Shown in pieces: positions 24,533 through 33,543 of a DNA stretch of 37,275 nt (positions within the stretch are counted from its first letter, which is position 1; every line of letters starts with the position of its first letter). The notes under the pieces are model-generated. The model made no database searches and was not told the origin of the DNA. It worked only from the letters and a program-made list of their open reading frames with translations. Source of the stretch: an uncultured Acetatifactor sp. (lineage in GTDB: Bacteria; Bacillota; Clostridia; Lachnospirales; Lachnospiraceae). Location of the stretch: the NCBI GenBank assembly GCA_947588705.1, contig CANPYT010000016.1, forward strand, positions 1-37,275. The letters are read 5' to 3'. The translations under genes and the position numbers were made by a program.

Positions 24533-25630
24533 TTATGATTCCCTCTGTTTCCGCCCCATGATCTCCCGCAGGCTCTCCTCATAGGGCGCCCTTGCCACCC
24601 CATATTCTGTCACGATTCCCGAAATCAGATCATGATCCGTCACGTCAAATGCCGGATTAAACACTTTGATTCCCTCCGGCGCCATCCTCTCCCGGTACCA
24701 CATCTCTGTCACCTCATGCGGCGGACGTTCCTCAATGCGGATCTCCCTGCCGGTGGGCGTATTCCGGTCAATGGTGGAAGTCGGCGCACAGACATACATA
24801 GGTACGCCATAATAGTTCGCCACCGCCGCCACCACAGAAGTACCGATCTTGTTCGCCACATCCCCGTTCGCGGCCACTCTGTCGCACCCTACAAACACTG
24901 CCTGCACCAGCCCTCTGGACATAACGCTGGCCGACATATTGTCACAGATCAGTGTCACGTCAACTCCCGCGGCTGAAAGCTCATAGGCGGTAAGACGCGC
25001 CCCCTGCAGGAGAGGTCTGGTCTCGTCCGCATACACCTTAAAGCCATATCCCCGCTCCTGCCCAAGGTAGATAGGCGCTGTGGCAGTTCCATATTTGACA
25101 GTTGCAAGTTGTCCTGCATTACAATGTGTCAGGATCCCATCGCCGGGTTTCACCAGCGTAAGGCCGTATTCGCCGATCTTCCGGCAGACCTCAATGTCCT
25201 CCTGCCGGATGCGGAGCGCCTCCTGATGAAGGATTTCCTTCACCTCCTCCACCGGCCTTCGCTCTTCTCTCCCAGCCCTCAGCGCCTTTTGCTCCATCCG
25301 GTCCAATGCCCAGGAAAGGTTCACCGCGGTCGGCCTCGCGGAATTGAGATATTCCTTATATTCCCGAAAAGTTCCATAAAAAGTTTCAAACTCTTCCGTT
25401 TCAATTCCCCGGCTCAGCACATAGATCCCCAGGGCAGCCGCCACTCCGATTGCCGGCGCTCCCCGCACCTGCAGCAGGTATATCGCGTTCCAGATTTCCT
25501 GGGCTGTCCGCAGGCTGACCAGTTCCGTCCTCCCCGGCAGCAGGGTCTGATCGAGGATGACTACAGCATCCCCCTCCTCATTCAGCGCTACCGTGTCGTA
25601 TTCCAGAATATTTTTCCCCGTATTTTCCAT
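24533..25630 (-). CDS. mtnA: S-methyl-5-thioribose-1-phosphate isomerase
   Basis: The 365-residue protein converts methylthioribose-1-phosphate to the ribulose form in methionine salvage or related 5-deoxy-sugar routes. Family signatures: RGAPAIGVAAALG (56-68), catalytic C170 in LTHCNAGQLAT, D250 in VGCDRVAANGDVANKIGT, and PTSTID near 290. Length and motifs are complete. No other mtn gene is nearby, so the partner kinase or nucleosidase must be elsewhere. GGAG lies 8 bases before the ATG. It follows ybaK by 18 bases and precedes the carboxypeptidase by 6, so the three are likely co-transcribed. Related eIF2B-like isomerases are the only real alternative. Confidence 0.9.
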   Translation of the reverse strand: MENTGKNILEYDTVALNEEGDAVVILDQTLLPGRTELVSLRTAQEIWNAIYLLQVRGAPAIGVAAALGIYVLSRGIETEEFETFYGTFREYKEYLNSARPTAVNLSWALDRMEQKALRAGREERRPVEEVKEILHQEALRIRQEDIEVCRKIGEYGLTLVKPGDGILTHCNAGQLATVKYGTATAPIYLGQERGYGFKVYADETRPLLQGARLTAYELSAAGVDVTLICDNMSASVMSRGLVQAVFVGCDRVAANGDVANKIGTSVVAAVANYYGVPMYVCAPTSTIDRNTPTGREIRIEERPPHEVTEMWYRERMAPEGIKVFNPAFDVTDHDLISGIVTEYGVARAPYEESLREIMGRKQRES

Positions 25631-25648
25631 GTTCCATTCTCCATCGTC

Positions 25649-26134
25649 TCAATGCCGCACGATATCTGCAAATTCCGCCCCTGCGGCCCGGGCCAGGTCC
25701 TCCGGCGCAAGGACCAGCTGCGAACCGATCTTTCCGCCGCTGACAATGATCTCGGGGAGCTCTTTGGCCGCGCTGTGGATCCTGGTCACGTACTGCTTCT
25801 TCATGCCCACGGCCGTACATCCTCCCCGGATATATCCGGTGACACGGTTGATCTCCTTCACCGGGATCATCTCTACGCTTTTCTCTCCCACGCTCCTGGC
25901 CGCCGCCTTCAGATCCAGCTCTTCCGCAATAGGGATCACAAACACAAAATAATTTCCGTTGCCGCCGGCTGTGACCAGAGTCTTGTATACTTTCTCATGG
26001 GGCAGGCCAAGCATATCAGCCACCTGGATACCATCCACAAATTCGCCGCACTCATAGGTCAGATGCCGATAGGGGATCCGCATCGTGTCCAGGATCCGCA
26101 TGGCGTTCGTCTTGACTTCTTTTTGCTTTGCCAT
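25649..26134 (-). CDS. ybaK: Cys-tRNA(Pro) deacylase, YbaK/EbsC family
   Basis: The 161-residue aminoacyl-tRNA editing protein removes Cys wrongly attached to tRNA-Pro. The INS-like fold is visible: YECGEFVDGIQVADMLGLP, the conserved lysine in KVYKTLVT (about residue 51), FVIPIAEELDLKAAA, and GYIRGGCTAVGMKKQ then VSGGKIGSQLVLAPEDL at the C-terminus. The start is ATG 26134 with AGAGGA 6 bases upstream; the longer frame to 26200 enters the intergenic region. It appears to be the first gene of a leftward operon with mtnA, the carboxypeptidase and GH5. Confidence 0.9.
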   Translation of the reverse strand: MAKQKEVKTNAMRILDTMRIPYRHLTYECGEFVDGIQVADMLGLPHEKVYKTLVTAGGNGNYFVFVIPIAEELDLKAAARSVGEKSVEMIPVKEINRVTGYIRGGCTAVGMKKQYVTRIHSAAKELPEIIVSGGKIGSQLVLAPEDLARAAGAEFADIVRH

Positions 26135-26250
26135 CTTGTCCTCTTTCCCTGCGCTTTTTAAGGCAGAGCACAAAAATGCCCTGCCCTTATAGTATAACAT
26201 AACATGTGGATTCCTTCTATAGCAGATTCTACATTTTTACTCTTATTCGG

Positions 26251-26330
26251 CAGCAGTTCGGCCGCGCTCGCGCGGCTTTGCGTCGGCTTTACGCCGCTCC
26301 GCGGCTTCCTCTGCTCAAAAAAGCGCTTCC
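26251..26330 (-). repeat. Interspersed hairpin repeat, copy B
   Basis: On the minus strand it reads AAGCGCTTTTTTGAGCAGAG, then the hairpin GCCGC-GGA-GCGGC, then GCGCGAGCGCGG and a GCCGAACTGCTGCC end. It aligns with copy A at 15084-15190. The hairpin differs by a paired T-A to C-G change, so the stem is preserved. It fills most of the gap between ybaK and tspO. Confidence 0.55.
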
Positions 26331-26377
26331 CCAGCCGTCAATGGCATCCGCCCGGATCTTCCGGAAGGGAACGGCTT

Positions 26378-26890
26378 TCAAAGATAGTGTATGGCAATCG
26401 CAAGATTTAAATACGCCGCAAATGTCACCCATGCAAGATAAGGAAGCATCAGCTGGGCCGCCTTCCTGCGGATCAGCGCAAACTGCCGTATGGTCAGATA
26501 GATCATTAGCCACAGCAGGAGCAGCCAGGCAAAGGCAAAAAAATACATTTCCAGCTCAAAAAACAAAAGCGGCCAGACAATGTTTAAAAGCAGCTGGTTT
26601 CCGTACAGCGAAAGCGCCAGGCGCTTGTCGGCCCCCTGGGATTCGAAGATCATCCAGGAAGCGATCCCCATCAGTATGTAGAGAATGGTCCATACCACAG
26701 GAAAGACCCATCCCGGAGGGGCCAGGGGCGGTTTGTACATGTCCGCGTACTGACGCATACTTCCCCCTGTGAGCAGGGCGCTGAGGATCCCGGCCCCAAG
26801 GCTGACGGCCACGCTGACGACAAGTGATTTGATGTCCTTTTTCCCCAGATCCGGTTTTGTAAAGGCAGGCTTCTTAAAATTTCGTTTCAT
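26378..26890 (-). CDS. tspO: TspO/MBR family membrane protein
   Basis: The 170-residue protein with five membrane helices belongs to the TspO / peripheral benzodiazepine receptor family, which binds tetrapyrroles. KPPLAPPGWVFPVVWTILY is the classic signature after helix 1; NIVWPLLFFE and LMLPYLAWVTFAAYLNLAI match the later helices. A basic N-terminal tail of about 25 residues precedes helix 1. The ATG at 26890 follows AGGA with a 7-base spacer; the open frame upstream to 27034 runs into the next operon's terminator region. It stands alone. Role in stress or porphyrin handling is by family only. Confidence 0.88.
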   Translation of the reverse strand: MKRNFKKPAFTKPDLGKKDIKSLVVSVAVSLGAGILSALLTGGSMRQYADMYKPPLAPPGWVFPVVWTILYILMGIASWMIFESQGADKRLALSLYGNQLLLNIVWPLLFFELEMYFFAFAWLLLLWLMIYLTIRQFALIRRKAAQLMLPYLAWVTFAAYLNLAIAIHYL

Positions 26891-27012
26891 ATGCGTATCC
26901 TGTTTTTTGTCTTTACAGTATATGCGGCTCCGCCCCGCAAAAGTCCGACACCCGCTGTCATGGCAGCCGCCAAATGGACATGCGGGCACGTCCGCTTGGC
27001 TTGCTGCCCGCA

Positions 27013-27056
27013 GGAATAAAAAGCTCCGGCGCATCGGTGATGCGATGCGCCGGAGC
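27013..27056 (-). terminator. Terminator of the butyrate operon
   Basis: GCTCCGGCGCATCG (27023-27036), loop GTGATG, exact complement (27043-27056). On the minus strand it is followed by TTTTTATTCC. It lies 37 bases beyond the etfA stop, so it closes the thl-crt-hbd-bcd-etfB-etfA transcript. Confidence 0.85.
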
Positions 27057-27092
27057 GGCTGGTACAGATTTCAATGTGAAAGCTTATCTGGC

Positions 27093-28139
27093 TCAGTTAT
27101 TCTTTGCCAGCTCTGTCCGCAGTTTTTCGGTCAGGGCGGGAACGATCTTGTTCAGATCTCCCACCACGCCATAGTCAGCCACGTCGAAGATGGGAGCGGT
27201 CTCGTCCTTATTGATGGCAATAATAATGTCGGACTCTTCCATGCCTGCCAGGTGCTGAATGGCACCGGAGATACCGATAGCAAAATATACATTGGGGCGA
27301 ACCGTCTTTCCGGTCTGGCCCACCTGGAGATCCTTGGGCTTCCAGCCAGCATCCACCACGGCACGGGAGCAGCTCACCTGGCCGCCAAGGACTTCCGCCA
27401 GATCCTCCAGCATCTTGAAATTCTCAGGGCCGCCCATTCCACGGCCGCCGGAAACCAGAATCTTTGCATCCATGATATCCACGGTATTGGAAACAGCCTT
27501 GACTACCTCCAAAATCTCCACATACTTGTGGTCGGGAGTAAACCCGGGATTAAATTCCTCCACATTTGCCTTTACGCCGGCTTTTCTCTCGCGCTTCTGC
27601 ATAACGCCGGGGCGCACGGTAGCCATCTGAGGACGGAAATCAGGACATGCGATCGTAGCGATGGTGTTCCCGCCGAATGCAGGACGGGTCATCAGCAGCT
27701 GATTATGTTTCTGCTCCTTGCCGGGAACAGGGTTCAGCGGGAAATCGCCGATCTCAAGCTGTGTGCAGTCCGCAGTCAGACCGGTATGGATCCTCGCGGA
27801 AACACGGGGGCCCAGGTCACGGCCGATGGCGGTAGCTCCCACCAGGAAGATCTCCGGCTTGTACTTTTCGATCACGGAAGCCAGAGCGTGGGCATAGGGC
27901 TCGGTCCGATATTCCTTCAGTTCGGGATCGTCCACCACGATCACCTTGTCAGCGCCGTACTCCGCCAGCTCGTCCGCCAGGCCCTTTACGCCGCTTCCTA
28001 CCAGGACAGCAGTCACCTCAGTGCCAAGGGCCTCAGCCAGATCCTTGCCCTTGCCGATCAGCTCAAAAGCAATACTGTTGATACAATTGTCTACCTGCTG
28101 CGCGAAGACATATACACCTTTATATTCTTCTAAGTTCAT
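27093..28139 (-). CDS. etfA: Electron transfer flavoprotein alpha subunit
   Basis: The 348-residue EtfA is part of the Bcd-EtfAB complex, which couples crotonyl-CoA reduction to ferredoxin reduction by flavin-based bifurcation. The N-terminal domain starts GVYVFAQQVDNCINSIAFEL. The C-terminal FAD domain has VSGGRGMGGPENF, SCSRAVVDAGW, VGQTGKTVRPNVYFAIGISG and AIQHLAGM. All FAD-binding motifs are complete. AAGGAG sits 8 bases before the ATG. It is last in the butyrate operon, 79 bases after etfB with a small hairpin in the gap. Confidence 0.95.
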   Translation of the reverse strand: MNLEEYKGVYVFAQQVDNCINSIAFELIGKGKDLAEALGTEVTAVLVGSGVKGLADELAEYGADKVIVVDDPELKEYRTEPYAHALASVIEKYKPEIFLVGATAIGRDLGPRVSARIHTGLTADCTQLEIGDFPLNPVPGKEQKHNQLLMTRPAFGGNTIATIACPDFRPQMATVRPGVMQKRERKAGVKANVEEFNPGFTPDHKYVEILEVVKAVSNTVDIMDAKILVSGGRGMGGPENFKMLEDLAEVLGGQVSCSRAVVDAGWKPKDLQVGQTGKTVRPNVYFAIGISGAIQHLAGMEESDIIIAINKDETAPIFDVADYGVVGDLNKIVPALTEKLRTELAKNN

Positions 28140-28155
28140 TGTCTCTTCTCCTTCT

Positions 28156-28177
28156 GCCGGGAGCTTTCCTTCCCGGC
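28156..28177 (-). other. Intercistronic hairpin between etfB and etfA
   Basis: GCCGGGA (28156-28162) pairs with TCCCGGC (28171-28177), loop of 8. It lies between the etfB stop and the etfA binding site with no T run, so it more likely marks RNA processing or stability than termination. Confidence 0.4.
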
Positions 28178-28218
28178 GGCTTTAATGGTTCATATAAGTC
28201 CTATCCGGTTTGCCGCCA

Positions 28219-29001
28219 TCAGATGACGTGCTTCTCTTTCAGCTTGCCGACAATATAGTCAACAGACTCGCCGGGATCCAGGGTCACCTTCTCGCCGGCG
28301 CCCTTCCTCACCTTGTCGGAAGCCTTCGCGATCTGGGTGGGAGATCCCTTCAGGCCCAGGTTGGAATCCTCCACATCCTTCAGATCTGCCCTGCCCCATA
28401 CAGTGATCTCAGCCTTGCAGGCGTCGAAAATCCCGCCTGGCGTCATATATCTGGGCTCATTCAGCTCCGCCAGTGCAGTGATCAGGCAAGGCATCTTTGC
28501 CTTCAGCACATGGTATCTGTCATCGTACTGACGCTCTACGACCACGCTGTCCCCTTCGATCGTCAGCTTCTGTGCATAAGAGATGACCGGAATGTTCAGG
28601 TGCTCGGAAATCTGAGGCCCTACCTGTGCGGTATCGCCGTCGATTGCCTGACGGCCGGTGATGATCAGGTCATACTCCATGTTTCTCAAAGCCCCTGCCA
28701 GAGTCTGGGAAGTTGCCCAGGTGTCAGCGCCGCCCAGTACCCGGTCGGTGACAAGGACACCCTTGTCAGCGCCCATGGCGATCGCCTCGCGAAGCACATC
28801 TTCCGCCTTGGGAAGGCCCATGGTGAGAACGGTCACTTCCGCACCGTACTGGTCCTTTAATCTCAGGGCCGCTTCCAGGCCCGCCTTGTCGTCGGGATTC
28901 ATAATCGTCATCATGGCAGCTCTGTCCAAAGTACCGTCGGGATTAAATTTTACGCCGCCCTTGGTATCGGGAACCTGCTTGATACAAACAACAACTTTCA
29001 T
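28219..29001 (-). CDS. etfB: Electron transfer flavoprotein beta subunit
   Basis: The 260-residue EtfB, partner of EtfA, carries the bifurcating FAD/AMP site. It starts MKVVVCIKQVPDT, the family hallmark, then LDRAAMMTIMNPDDKAGLEA, LTMGLPKAEDVLREAIAMGAD and TGRQAIDGDTAQVGPQ, the nucleotide-binding core. Length is normal. AAGGAG lies about 10 bases before the ATG. The bcd stop is 43 bases upstream, within the same transcript. Confidence 0.95.
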   Translation of the reverse strand: MKVVVCIKQVPDTKGGVKFNPDGTLDRAAMMTIMNPDDKAGLEAALRLKDQYGAEVTVLTMGLPKAEDVLREAIAMGADKGVLVTDRVLGGADTWATSQTLAGALRNMEYDLIITGRQAIDGDTAQVGPQISEHLNIPVISYAQKLTIEGDSVVVERQYDDRYHVLKAKMPCLITALAELNEPRYMTPGGIFDACKAEITVWGRADLKDVEDSNLGLKGSPTQIAKASDKVRKGAGEKVTLDPGESVDYIVGKLKEKHVI

Positions 29002-29044
29002 TGTATTTTCACTCCTTCTGAAATTAGTTTATGTTTTCGTGGAC

Positions 29045-30196
29045 CTACTTCAGCAGCGCTGCGCTGATAACCATGCGCTGAACCTCGCTGGTTCCCTCGT
29101 AGATCTCGGTGATCTTTGCATCGCGCATCATGCGCTCCACATCGTATTCCCTGGTATAACCATAACCGCCGTGAAGCTGGACAGCCTTGGTCGTCACCTC
29201 CATGGCCACTTCCGCCGCGTACAGTTTTGCCTGCGCAGCCTCGAAACCGTATTCTTTCTGGTTTGCCTTAGCCATCGCAGCCTTGTATACCAGGAGCTGG
29301 GCAGCCTGTACCTTGGTCGCCATATCAGCCAGCTGGAACTGGGTGTTCTGCTGTGCGGCAATCGACTTGCCAAACTGCTTTCTCTCCTTTGTATAAGCGA
29401 TGGTGCGCTCCAGAGCGCCCTCCGCAATACCAAGGGCCTGTGCCGCGATACCGATACGGCCGCCGTCAAGGGTGTGCATCGCAATCTTGAAGCCCTGTCC
29501 CAGCTTGCCCAGCATGTTTTCCTGGGGTACGCGGCAGTCGGTAAAGATCAGCTCATAAGTGGAAGATCCGCGGATACCCATCTTCTTCTCCTTGGTTCCG
29601 AAGGTGAAGCCGGGAGTTCCCTTTTCCACGATAAAGGCGGAGATCTCCTTCATCATCCTGCCCCGCTTCTCGATCATCCCGGTCACGGCAAAGATCACAT
29701 AAATATCCGCCTCTTTTCCGTTGGTGATAAAGATCTTGGAGCCGTTGATCACATACTCGTTCCCGTCCAGCACGGCCTTGGTCTGCTGGCCCTGGGCATC
29801 TGTGCCCGCGCCGGGCTCTGTCAGGCCGAAAGCTCCCAGCTTTTCGCCCTTCGCCAGGGGAACAAGGTACTTCTGCTTCTGCTCCTCGGTGCCAAAGGTC
29901 ATAATGGGGTCGCAGCAGAGAGAAGTGTGTGCGGAAACGATAACGCCTGTCGTGCCGCAGACCTTGGACAGCTCCTCCACGCACATCACATAAGTAAGCG
30001 GATCACATCCCTGGCCGCCGTACTCCTTGGGAATGGGGATCCCCAGAAAGCCGTTCTTCGCCATCTTATCTACGGTGCCTCTGGGGAAGACTTCTGTCTC
30101 ATCTACTTCCTGAGCCAGGGGCTTTACTTCCTTCTCGGCAAACTCTCTGAACAGGGAGCGTGCCATTTCATGTTCTTTGCGCAACGTAAAATCCAT
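29045..30196 (-). CDS. bcd: Butyryl-CoA dehydrogenase
   Basis: The 383-residue acyl-CoA dehydrogenase reduces crotonyl-CoA to butyryl-CoA with electrons from EtfAB. GAFGLTEPGAGTDAQGQQT binds FAD and substrate, KIFITNGKEADIYVIF follows, and the catalytic base is E367 in IYEGTSEVQ, the same number as in the well-studied Megasphaera enzyme. The protein is complete. GGAGG lies 10 bases before the ATG. Its place between hbd and etfB confirms the short-chain (C4) role over other acyl-CoA dehydrogenases. Confidence 0.95.
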   Translation of the reverse strand: MDFTLRKEHEMARSLFREFAEKEVKPLAQEVDETEVFPRGTVDKMAKNGFLGIPIPKEYGGQGCDPLTYVMCVEELSKVCGTTGVIVSAHTSLCCDPIMTFGTEEQKQKYLVPLAKGEKLGAFGLTEPGAGTDAQGQQTKAVLDGNEYVINGSKIFITNGKEADIYVIFAVTGMIEKRGRMMKEISAFIVEKGTPGFTFGTKEKKMGIRGSSTYELIFTDCRVPQENMLGKLGQGFKIAMHTLDGGRIGIAAQALGIAEGALERTIAYTKERKQFGKSIAAQQNTQFQLADMATKVQAAQLLVYKAAMAKANQKEYGFEAAQAKLYAAEVAMEVTTKAVQLHGGYGYTREYDVERMMRDAKITEIYEGTSEVQRMVISAALLK

Positions 30197-30291
30197 GATT
30201 ACTATTCCTCCATTTATTTATCTTGAATTTCAGCGGGCCCCGGAGATCCTGCCCCGGCGCCCGCCGGTATTGCTCACGCAATATATCCGCC

Positions 30292-31131
30292 TTACTTGCT
30301 GTAATCGTAAAAACCAACGCCGGTCTTCTTGCCCAGCTTGCCTGCGCGCACCATCTTGCGAAGCAGGGGATGAGGACGATATTTGGGATCTCCCGTTTCA
30401 TTCTGCAGAACTTCCATGATGGCAAGCACAATGTCCAGCCCCACCAGATCACCCAGCGCCAGAGGCCCCATGGGATGAGACGCGCCCAGCTTCATGGCCG
30501 TGTCGATATCTTCTACGCTGGCGATGCCGTCCGCGTAAATGCCGATCGCCTCGTTGATCATGGGGATCAGGATCCGGTTTACCACAAAACCGGGAGCTTC
30601 CTTCACTTCCACGGGAGTCTTGCCGATCTCGGTCGCGATGGCCTTGATCTTCTCTACCAGCTCCGCAGGCGTATTGGCGCCCGCGATCACCTCTACCAGC
30701 TTCATCCGGTCCGCAGGGTTGAAGAAATGCATACCGATCATGGGCCTGTCAAGACCTGCGCCGATCTCCGTGATGGACAGGGAAGATGTATTCGTCGCAA
30801 AGATGCAGTCGGGCTTTACGATCTGCTGCAGCTCCTGGAACGTCGTCTTCTTGATCTGCATATTCTCGGGCGCCACCTCGATCACAAGGTCGCAGTCTGT
30901 ACAGATATCCTTCAGGCCCGTGACGATCTTTGCGGAAATCGCATCCGCCTGCTCCTGCGTGATCTTCTCCTTGCCGACCAGGAAGTTCAGGTTCTTTAAG
31001 ATCCTCCCCTTGCCGCCGTCCGCAAACTCCTGCTTAATGTCGCACAGGCAGACCTCGTAACCGTCCGTCATCGCAAATGCCTGGGCAATCCCCGCCCCCA
31101 TGGTTCCCGCACCGATAATTCCTACTTTCAT
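30292..31131 (-). CDS. hbd: 3-hydroxybutyryl-CoA dehydrogenase
   Basis: The 279-residue enzyme reduces acetoacetyl-CoA to 3-hydroxybutyryl-Co[16 protein letters not shown] (3-17) is the NAD(P)-binding Rossmann loop; NTSSLSIT (114-121) and H135 in [11 protein letters not shown] belong to the active site; [16 protein letters not shown] starts the helical C-domain, which ends [18 protein letters not shown] precedes the ATG by 7 bases. It lies between crt and bcd in the operon. Confidence 0.95.
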   Translation of the reverse strand: MKVGIIGAGTMGAGIAQAFAMTDGYEVCLCDIKQEFADGGKGRILKNLNFLVGKEKITQEQADAISAKIVTGLKDICTDCDLVIEVAPENMQIKKTTFQELQQIVKPDCIFATNTSSLSITEIGAGLDRPMIGMHFFNPADRMKLVEVIAGANTPAELVEKIKAIATEIGKTPVEVKEAPGFVVNRILIPMINEAIGIYADGIASVEDIDTAMKLGASHPMGPLALGDLVGLDIVLAIMEVLQNETGDPKYRPHPLLRKMVRAGKLGKKTGVGFYDYSK

Positions 31132-31206
31132 GAAAATTCCTCCTTCACTTATGAAATCCTTCTTTTTACCGCTTCTACATGTATCGTGAAAAACCCCTGC
31201 CCCGGT

Positions 31207-31992
31207 TCAGCAGTTCTTGAACGGCTCCTTCACCTTCTCCTTATTCTTGTCAAGGAAAAATGCCATTCCATACTTCTGGTCCTCGGTCTCAAAACAATCG
31301 CCGAACAGCTTCTCCTCGATCACGATCGCCTCATCCATCTCCACGTCAAGGCCCTCGTTGATCGCCTTCTTGCAGTTGCGCACAGCGATAGGGGCATTCT
31401 TTGCAATACCCGCCGCCATTTTCTCCGCTGCGGGAAGGAGCTCTTCCTGCGCGTACACCGCGTTCACCAGGCCGATCCGGTACGCCTCGTCCGCCTTGAT
31501 ATTGCGGGCGGTGTAGATCATCTGCTTTGCCATGCCCGCGCCCACCAGCCGCGCCAGCCTCTGCGTTCCGCCAAAGCCGGGCGTAATGCCGAGGCCGACC
31601 TCAGGCTGGCCGAACACCGCGTTGTCGGAGCAGATGCGGATATCGCAGCTCATGGAGATCTCGCAGCCGCCGCCCAGCGCGAAACCGTTCACCGCCGCGA
31701 TCACGGGGATGGGGAATGTCTCTATCTTCCGGAACACATCATTTCCCTTCTTGCCGAAAGCTTCTCCCTCCGCCTTGGTCAGAGTGCTCATCTCCCCGAT
31801 ATCAGCCCCCGCCACAAAAGATTTCTGGCCGGCGCCGGTGAGGATCAGGCAGCGCACCGTATCCAGATCCACGCTGTCCAAAGTCTCGTTCAGCTCGTCA
31901 AGCACCTGGGAATTTAAAGCGTTCAGCGCTTTCTCCCGATTGATGGTGATAATGGCATACCCATCCTTTTGTTCATACAAAATATATTCCAT
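31207..31992 (-). CDS. crt: 3-hydroxybutyryl-CoA dehydratase (crotonase)
   Basis: The 261-residue enoyl-CoA hydratase fold enzyme dehydrates 3-hydroxybutyryl-CoA to crotonyl-CoA. SFVAGADIGEM forms the CoA/oxyanion loop, and E111 (GGGCE) and E131 (QPEVGLG) are the catalytic pair. ATG 31992 is chosen because GGAGG lies 5 bases upstream and the length then matches crotonases. Earlier in-frame starts (32004, 32109) overlap that site or enter the thl-crt spacer. It is second in the operon. Confidence 0.94.
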   Translation of the reverse strand: MEYILYEQKDGYAIITINREKALNALNSQVLDELNETLDSVDLDTVRCLILTGAGQKSFVAGADIGEMSTLTKAEGEAFGKKGNDVFRKIETFPIPVIAAVNGFALGGGCEISMSCDIRICSDNAVFGQPEVGLGITPGFGGTQRLARLVGAGMAKQMIYTARNIKADEAYRIGLVNAVYAQEELLPAAEKMAAGIAKNAPIAVRNCKKAINEGLDVEMDEAIVIEEKLFGDCFETEDQKYGMAFFLDKNKEKVKEPFKNC

Positions 31993-32090
31993 GTCTTCCT
32001 CCATCTTGCGCCGTCCCCTGCCCGTGGCCTCCCGCGGCAGACGGCGCACATTCCTTTCCTCTTCTTCGCCGCTTTCTTTTTTCGCGACAA

Positions 32091-32129
32091 AGAGAATACC
32101 AATCCGCACTCCGCGGCTCGGTATTCTCT
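32091..32129 (-). other. Intercistronic hairpin between thl and crt
   Basis: AGAGAATACC (32091-32100) pairs perfectly with GGTATTCTCT (32120-32129), loop of 19. It starts 15 bases after the thl stop and has no T run. It could stabilise the thl part of the message or tune thl against the downstream genes. Confidence 0.45.
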
Positions 32130-32143
32130 CTGTTATTTATTGT

Positions 32144-33328
32144 TTAGTCCTCCATCTTAACAATAGTAGAGCAGCCCATGCCGCCGCCGATACACAGAGT
32201 CGCAAGGCCGGTCTTTGCGCCTTTCGCCTGCATCTCATACAGCAGCGTCACCAGGATACGGCATCCGGAAGCGCCCACGGGATGGCCCAGCGCGATAGCG
32301 CCGCCGTTGGGGTTCAGCTGTCTGTCCACATCGATTCCCAGCTCCTTGCCCACCGCGACGGACTGGGCCGCAAACGCCTCGTTTGCCTCGATGATGTCAA
32401 AATCCTCTATCTTCATGCCGGTCTTTGCCATAACCTTCTTCGTAGCCGCCACAGGGCCGATCCCCATCACCTCGGGGCGGACGCCCGCCAGGGCGCCGGC
32501 CACATAGGTTGCCATGGGCTTCACGCCCAGCTCTTTCGCCTTCTCCTCGCTCATCACCACAATAGCCGCCGCGCCGTCGTTGATACCGGAAGCGTTTCCG
32601 GCGGTCACAAATCCGTTCGGATTGATCGGGCGGAGTTTTGCAAGGCCCTCCATAGTGGAACCGGGCCTGGGGCCTTCGTCGGTGTCGAACACGATGGTCT
32701 CTTTCTTCTTCTTTACTTCCACGGGAACGATCTCGGCCTTGAACGCGCCGGATTTCTGGGCAGCCTCAGCCTTCTGTTGGCTCTTCAGGGCAAACTCGTC
32801 CAGTTCTTCCCTGGTCAGCCCCCACTCCTCGCAGATATTGTCCGCCGTCTTGATCATATGATAATCATTAAAGGCATCCCAGAGGGCATCCTTGATCATA
32901 GTATCCACCAGAGTTCCGTTGTTCATCCGATAGCCGAAACGCGCCTGGGGAATCGCATAGGGAGCCATGGACATATTCTCCATGCCGCCTGCCACAACGA
33001 CATCCGCGTCGCCGGCCATGATCATCTGGGCCGCCTGGTTTACGCAGTTCAGGCCGGAACCGCAGACTACATTCATGGTAACTGCGGGAACCTCGATGGG
33101 AAGCCCTGCCTTGATAGATGCCTGACGCGCCACATTCTGGCCCTGGCCGGCCTGGATGACGCAGCCCATATAAACCTGGTCAACCGCCTCAGGCGCAACG
33201 CCGGCTCTCTTCAATGCCTCTTTGATAACGATGGCCCCCAGATCCGCAGCGGGGGTGGTGCTCAGTGAGCCGCCCATGGTACCGATCGCGGTACGGCAGG
33301 CTCCGGCTAAAACTACTTTTCTTGCCAT
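32144..33328 (-). CDS. thl: Acetyl-CoA C-acetyltransferase (thiolase)
   Basis: The 394-residue biosynthetic thiolase condenses two acetyl-CoA to acetoacetyl-CoA, the entry to butyrate. Acyl-accepting C89 in NVVCGSGL, H349 in GHPVGASG and C379 in LCIGGGMG form the catalytic triad; NEAFAAQ is also present. The start is ATG 33328, 8 bases after GGAGG; an in-frame ATG at 33343 lies in that binding site. It is the first gene after the operon promoter. Confidence 0.95.
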   Translation of the reverse strand: MARKVVLAGACRTAIGTMGGSLSTTPAADLGAIVIKEALKRAGVAPEAVDQVYMGCVIQAGQGQNVARQASIKAGLPIEVPAVTMNVVCGSGLNCVNQAAQMIMAGDADVVVAGGMENMSMAPYAIPQARFGYRMNNGTLVDTMIKDALWDAFNDYHMIKTADNICEEWGLTREELDEFALKSQQKAEAAQKSGAFKAEIVPVEVKKKKETIVFDTDEGPRPGSTMEGLAKLRPINPNGFVTAGNASGINDGAAAIVVMSEEKAKELGVKPMATYVAGALAGVRPEVMGIGPVAATKKVMAKTGMKIEDFDIIEANEAFAAQSVAVGKELGIDVDRQLNPNGGAIALGHPVGASGCRILVTLLYEMQAKGAKTGLATLCIGGGMGCSTIVKMED

Positions 33329-33394
33329 TTGCTTATCCTCCATAAAAAGTTTTTGAATAATGATTGTTATTTTTTTGTCATTTCCACAGTCTCT

Positions 33395-33423
33395 AGTGTA
33401 CCATAGTCAAGGCTTATTTGCAA
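33395..33423 (-). promoter_or_regulatory. Promoter of the butyrate operon
   Basis: On the minus strand TTGCAA (33418-33423), 17-base spacer, TACACT (33395-33400) preceded by TGG, which gives an extended -10 (TGnTACACT). The leader to the thl ATG is about 60 bases. I saw no clear operator such as a Rex site in it. Confidence 0.65.
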
Positions 33424-33463
33424 CGGCTTTTCATGAAATTGATAAAAAAATAACAAAGGATTT

Positions 33464-33493
33464 TTGCTCCGTTCGGAAATTTTGTGTTATGAT
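33464..33493 (+). promoter_or_regulatory. rarA promoter
   Basis: TTGCTC (33464-33469), 18-base spacer, TATGAT (33488-33493). Start near 33500, about 44 bases before the rarA ATG. It is divergent from the butyrate promoter. Confidence 0.5.
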
Positions 33494-33543
33494 AAGTACA
33501 GCAAATGCGAAACCGCCGTTTTGTCGGCAGAAAAGAGATGTTT

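Noticed and set aside
26135..26377. A gene in the ybaK-tspO gap
   Set aside because: Open frames there consist of the interspersed repeat and read through tspO in the wrong strand; no start signal was found.
31532..33268. 578-codon open frame on the plus strand opposite thl and crt
   Set aside because: It is a shadow of GC-biased codons of the real genes; it has no binding site and no recognisable protein motif. The same applies to long frames at 28658-30226, 26769-28133, 25109-26161, 18399-19844 and 4585-5235.
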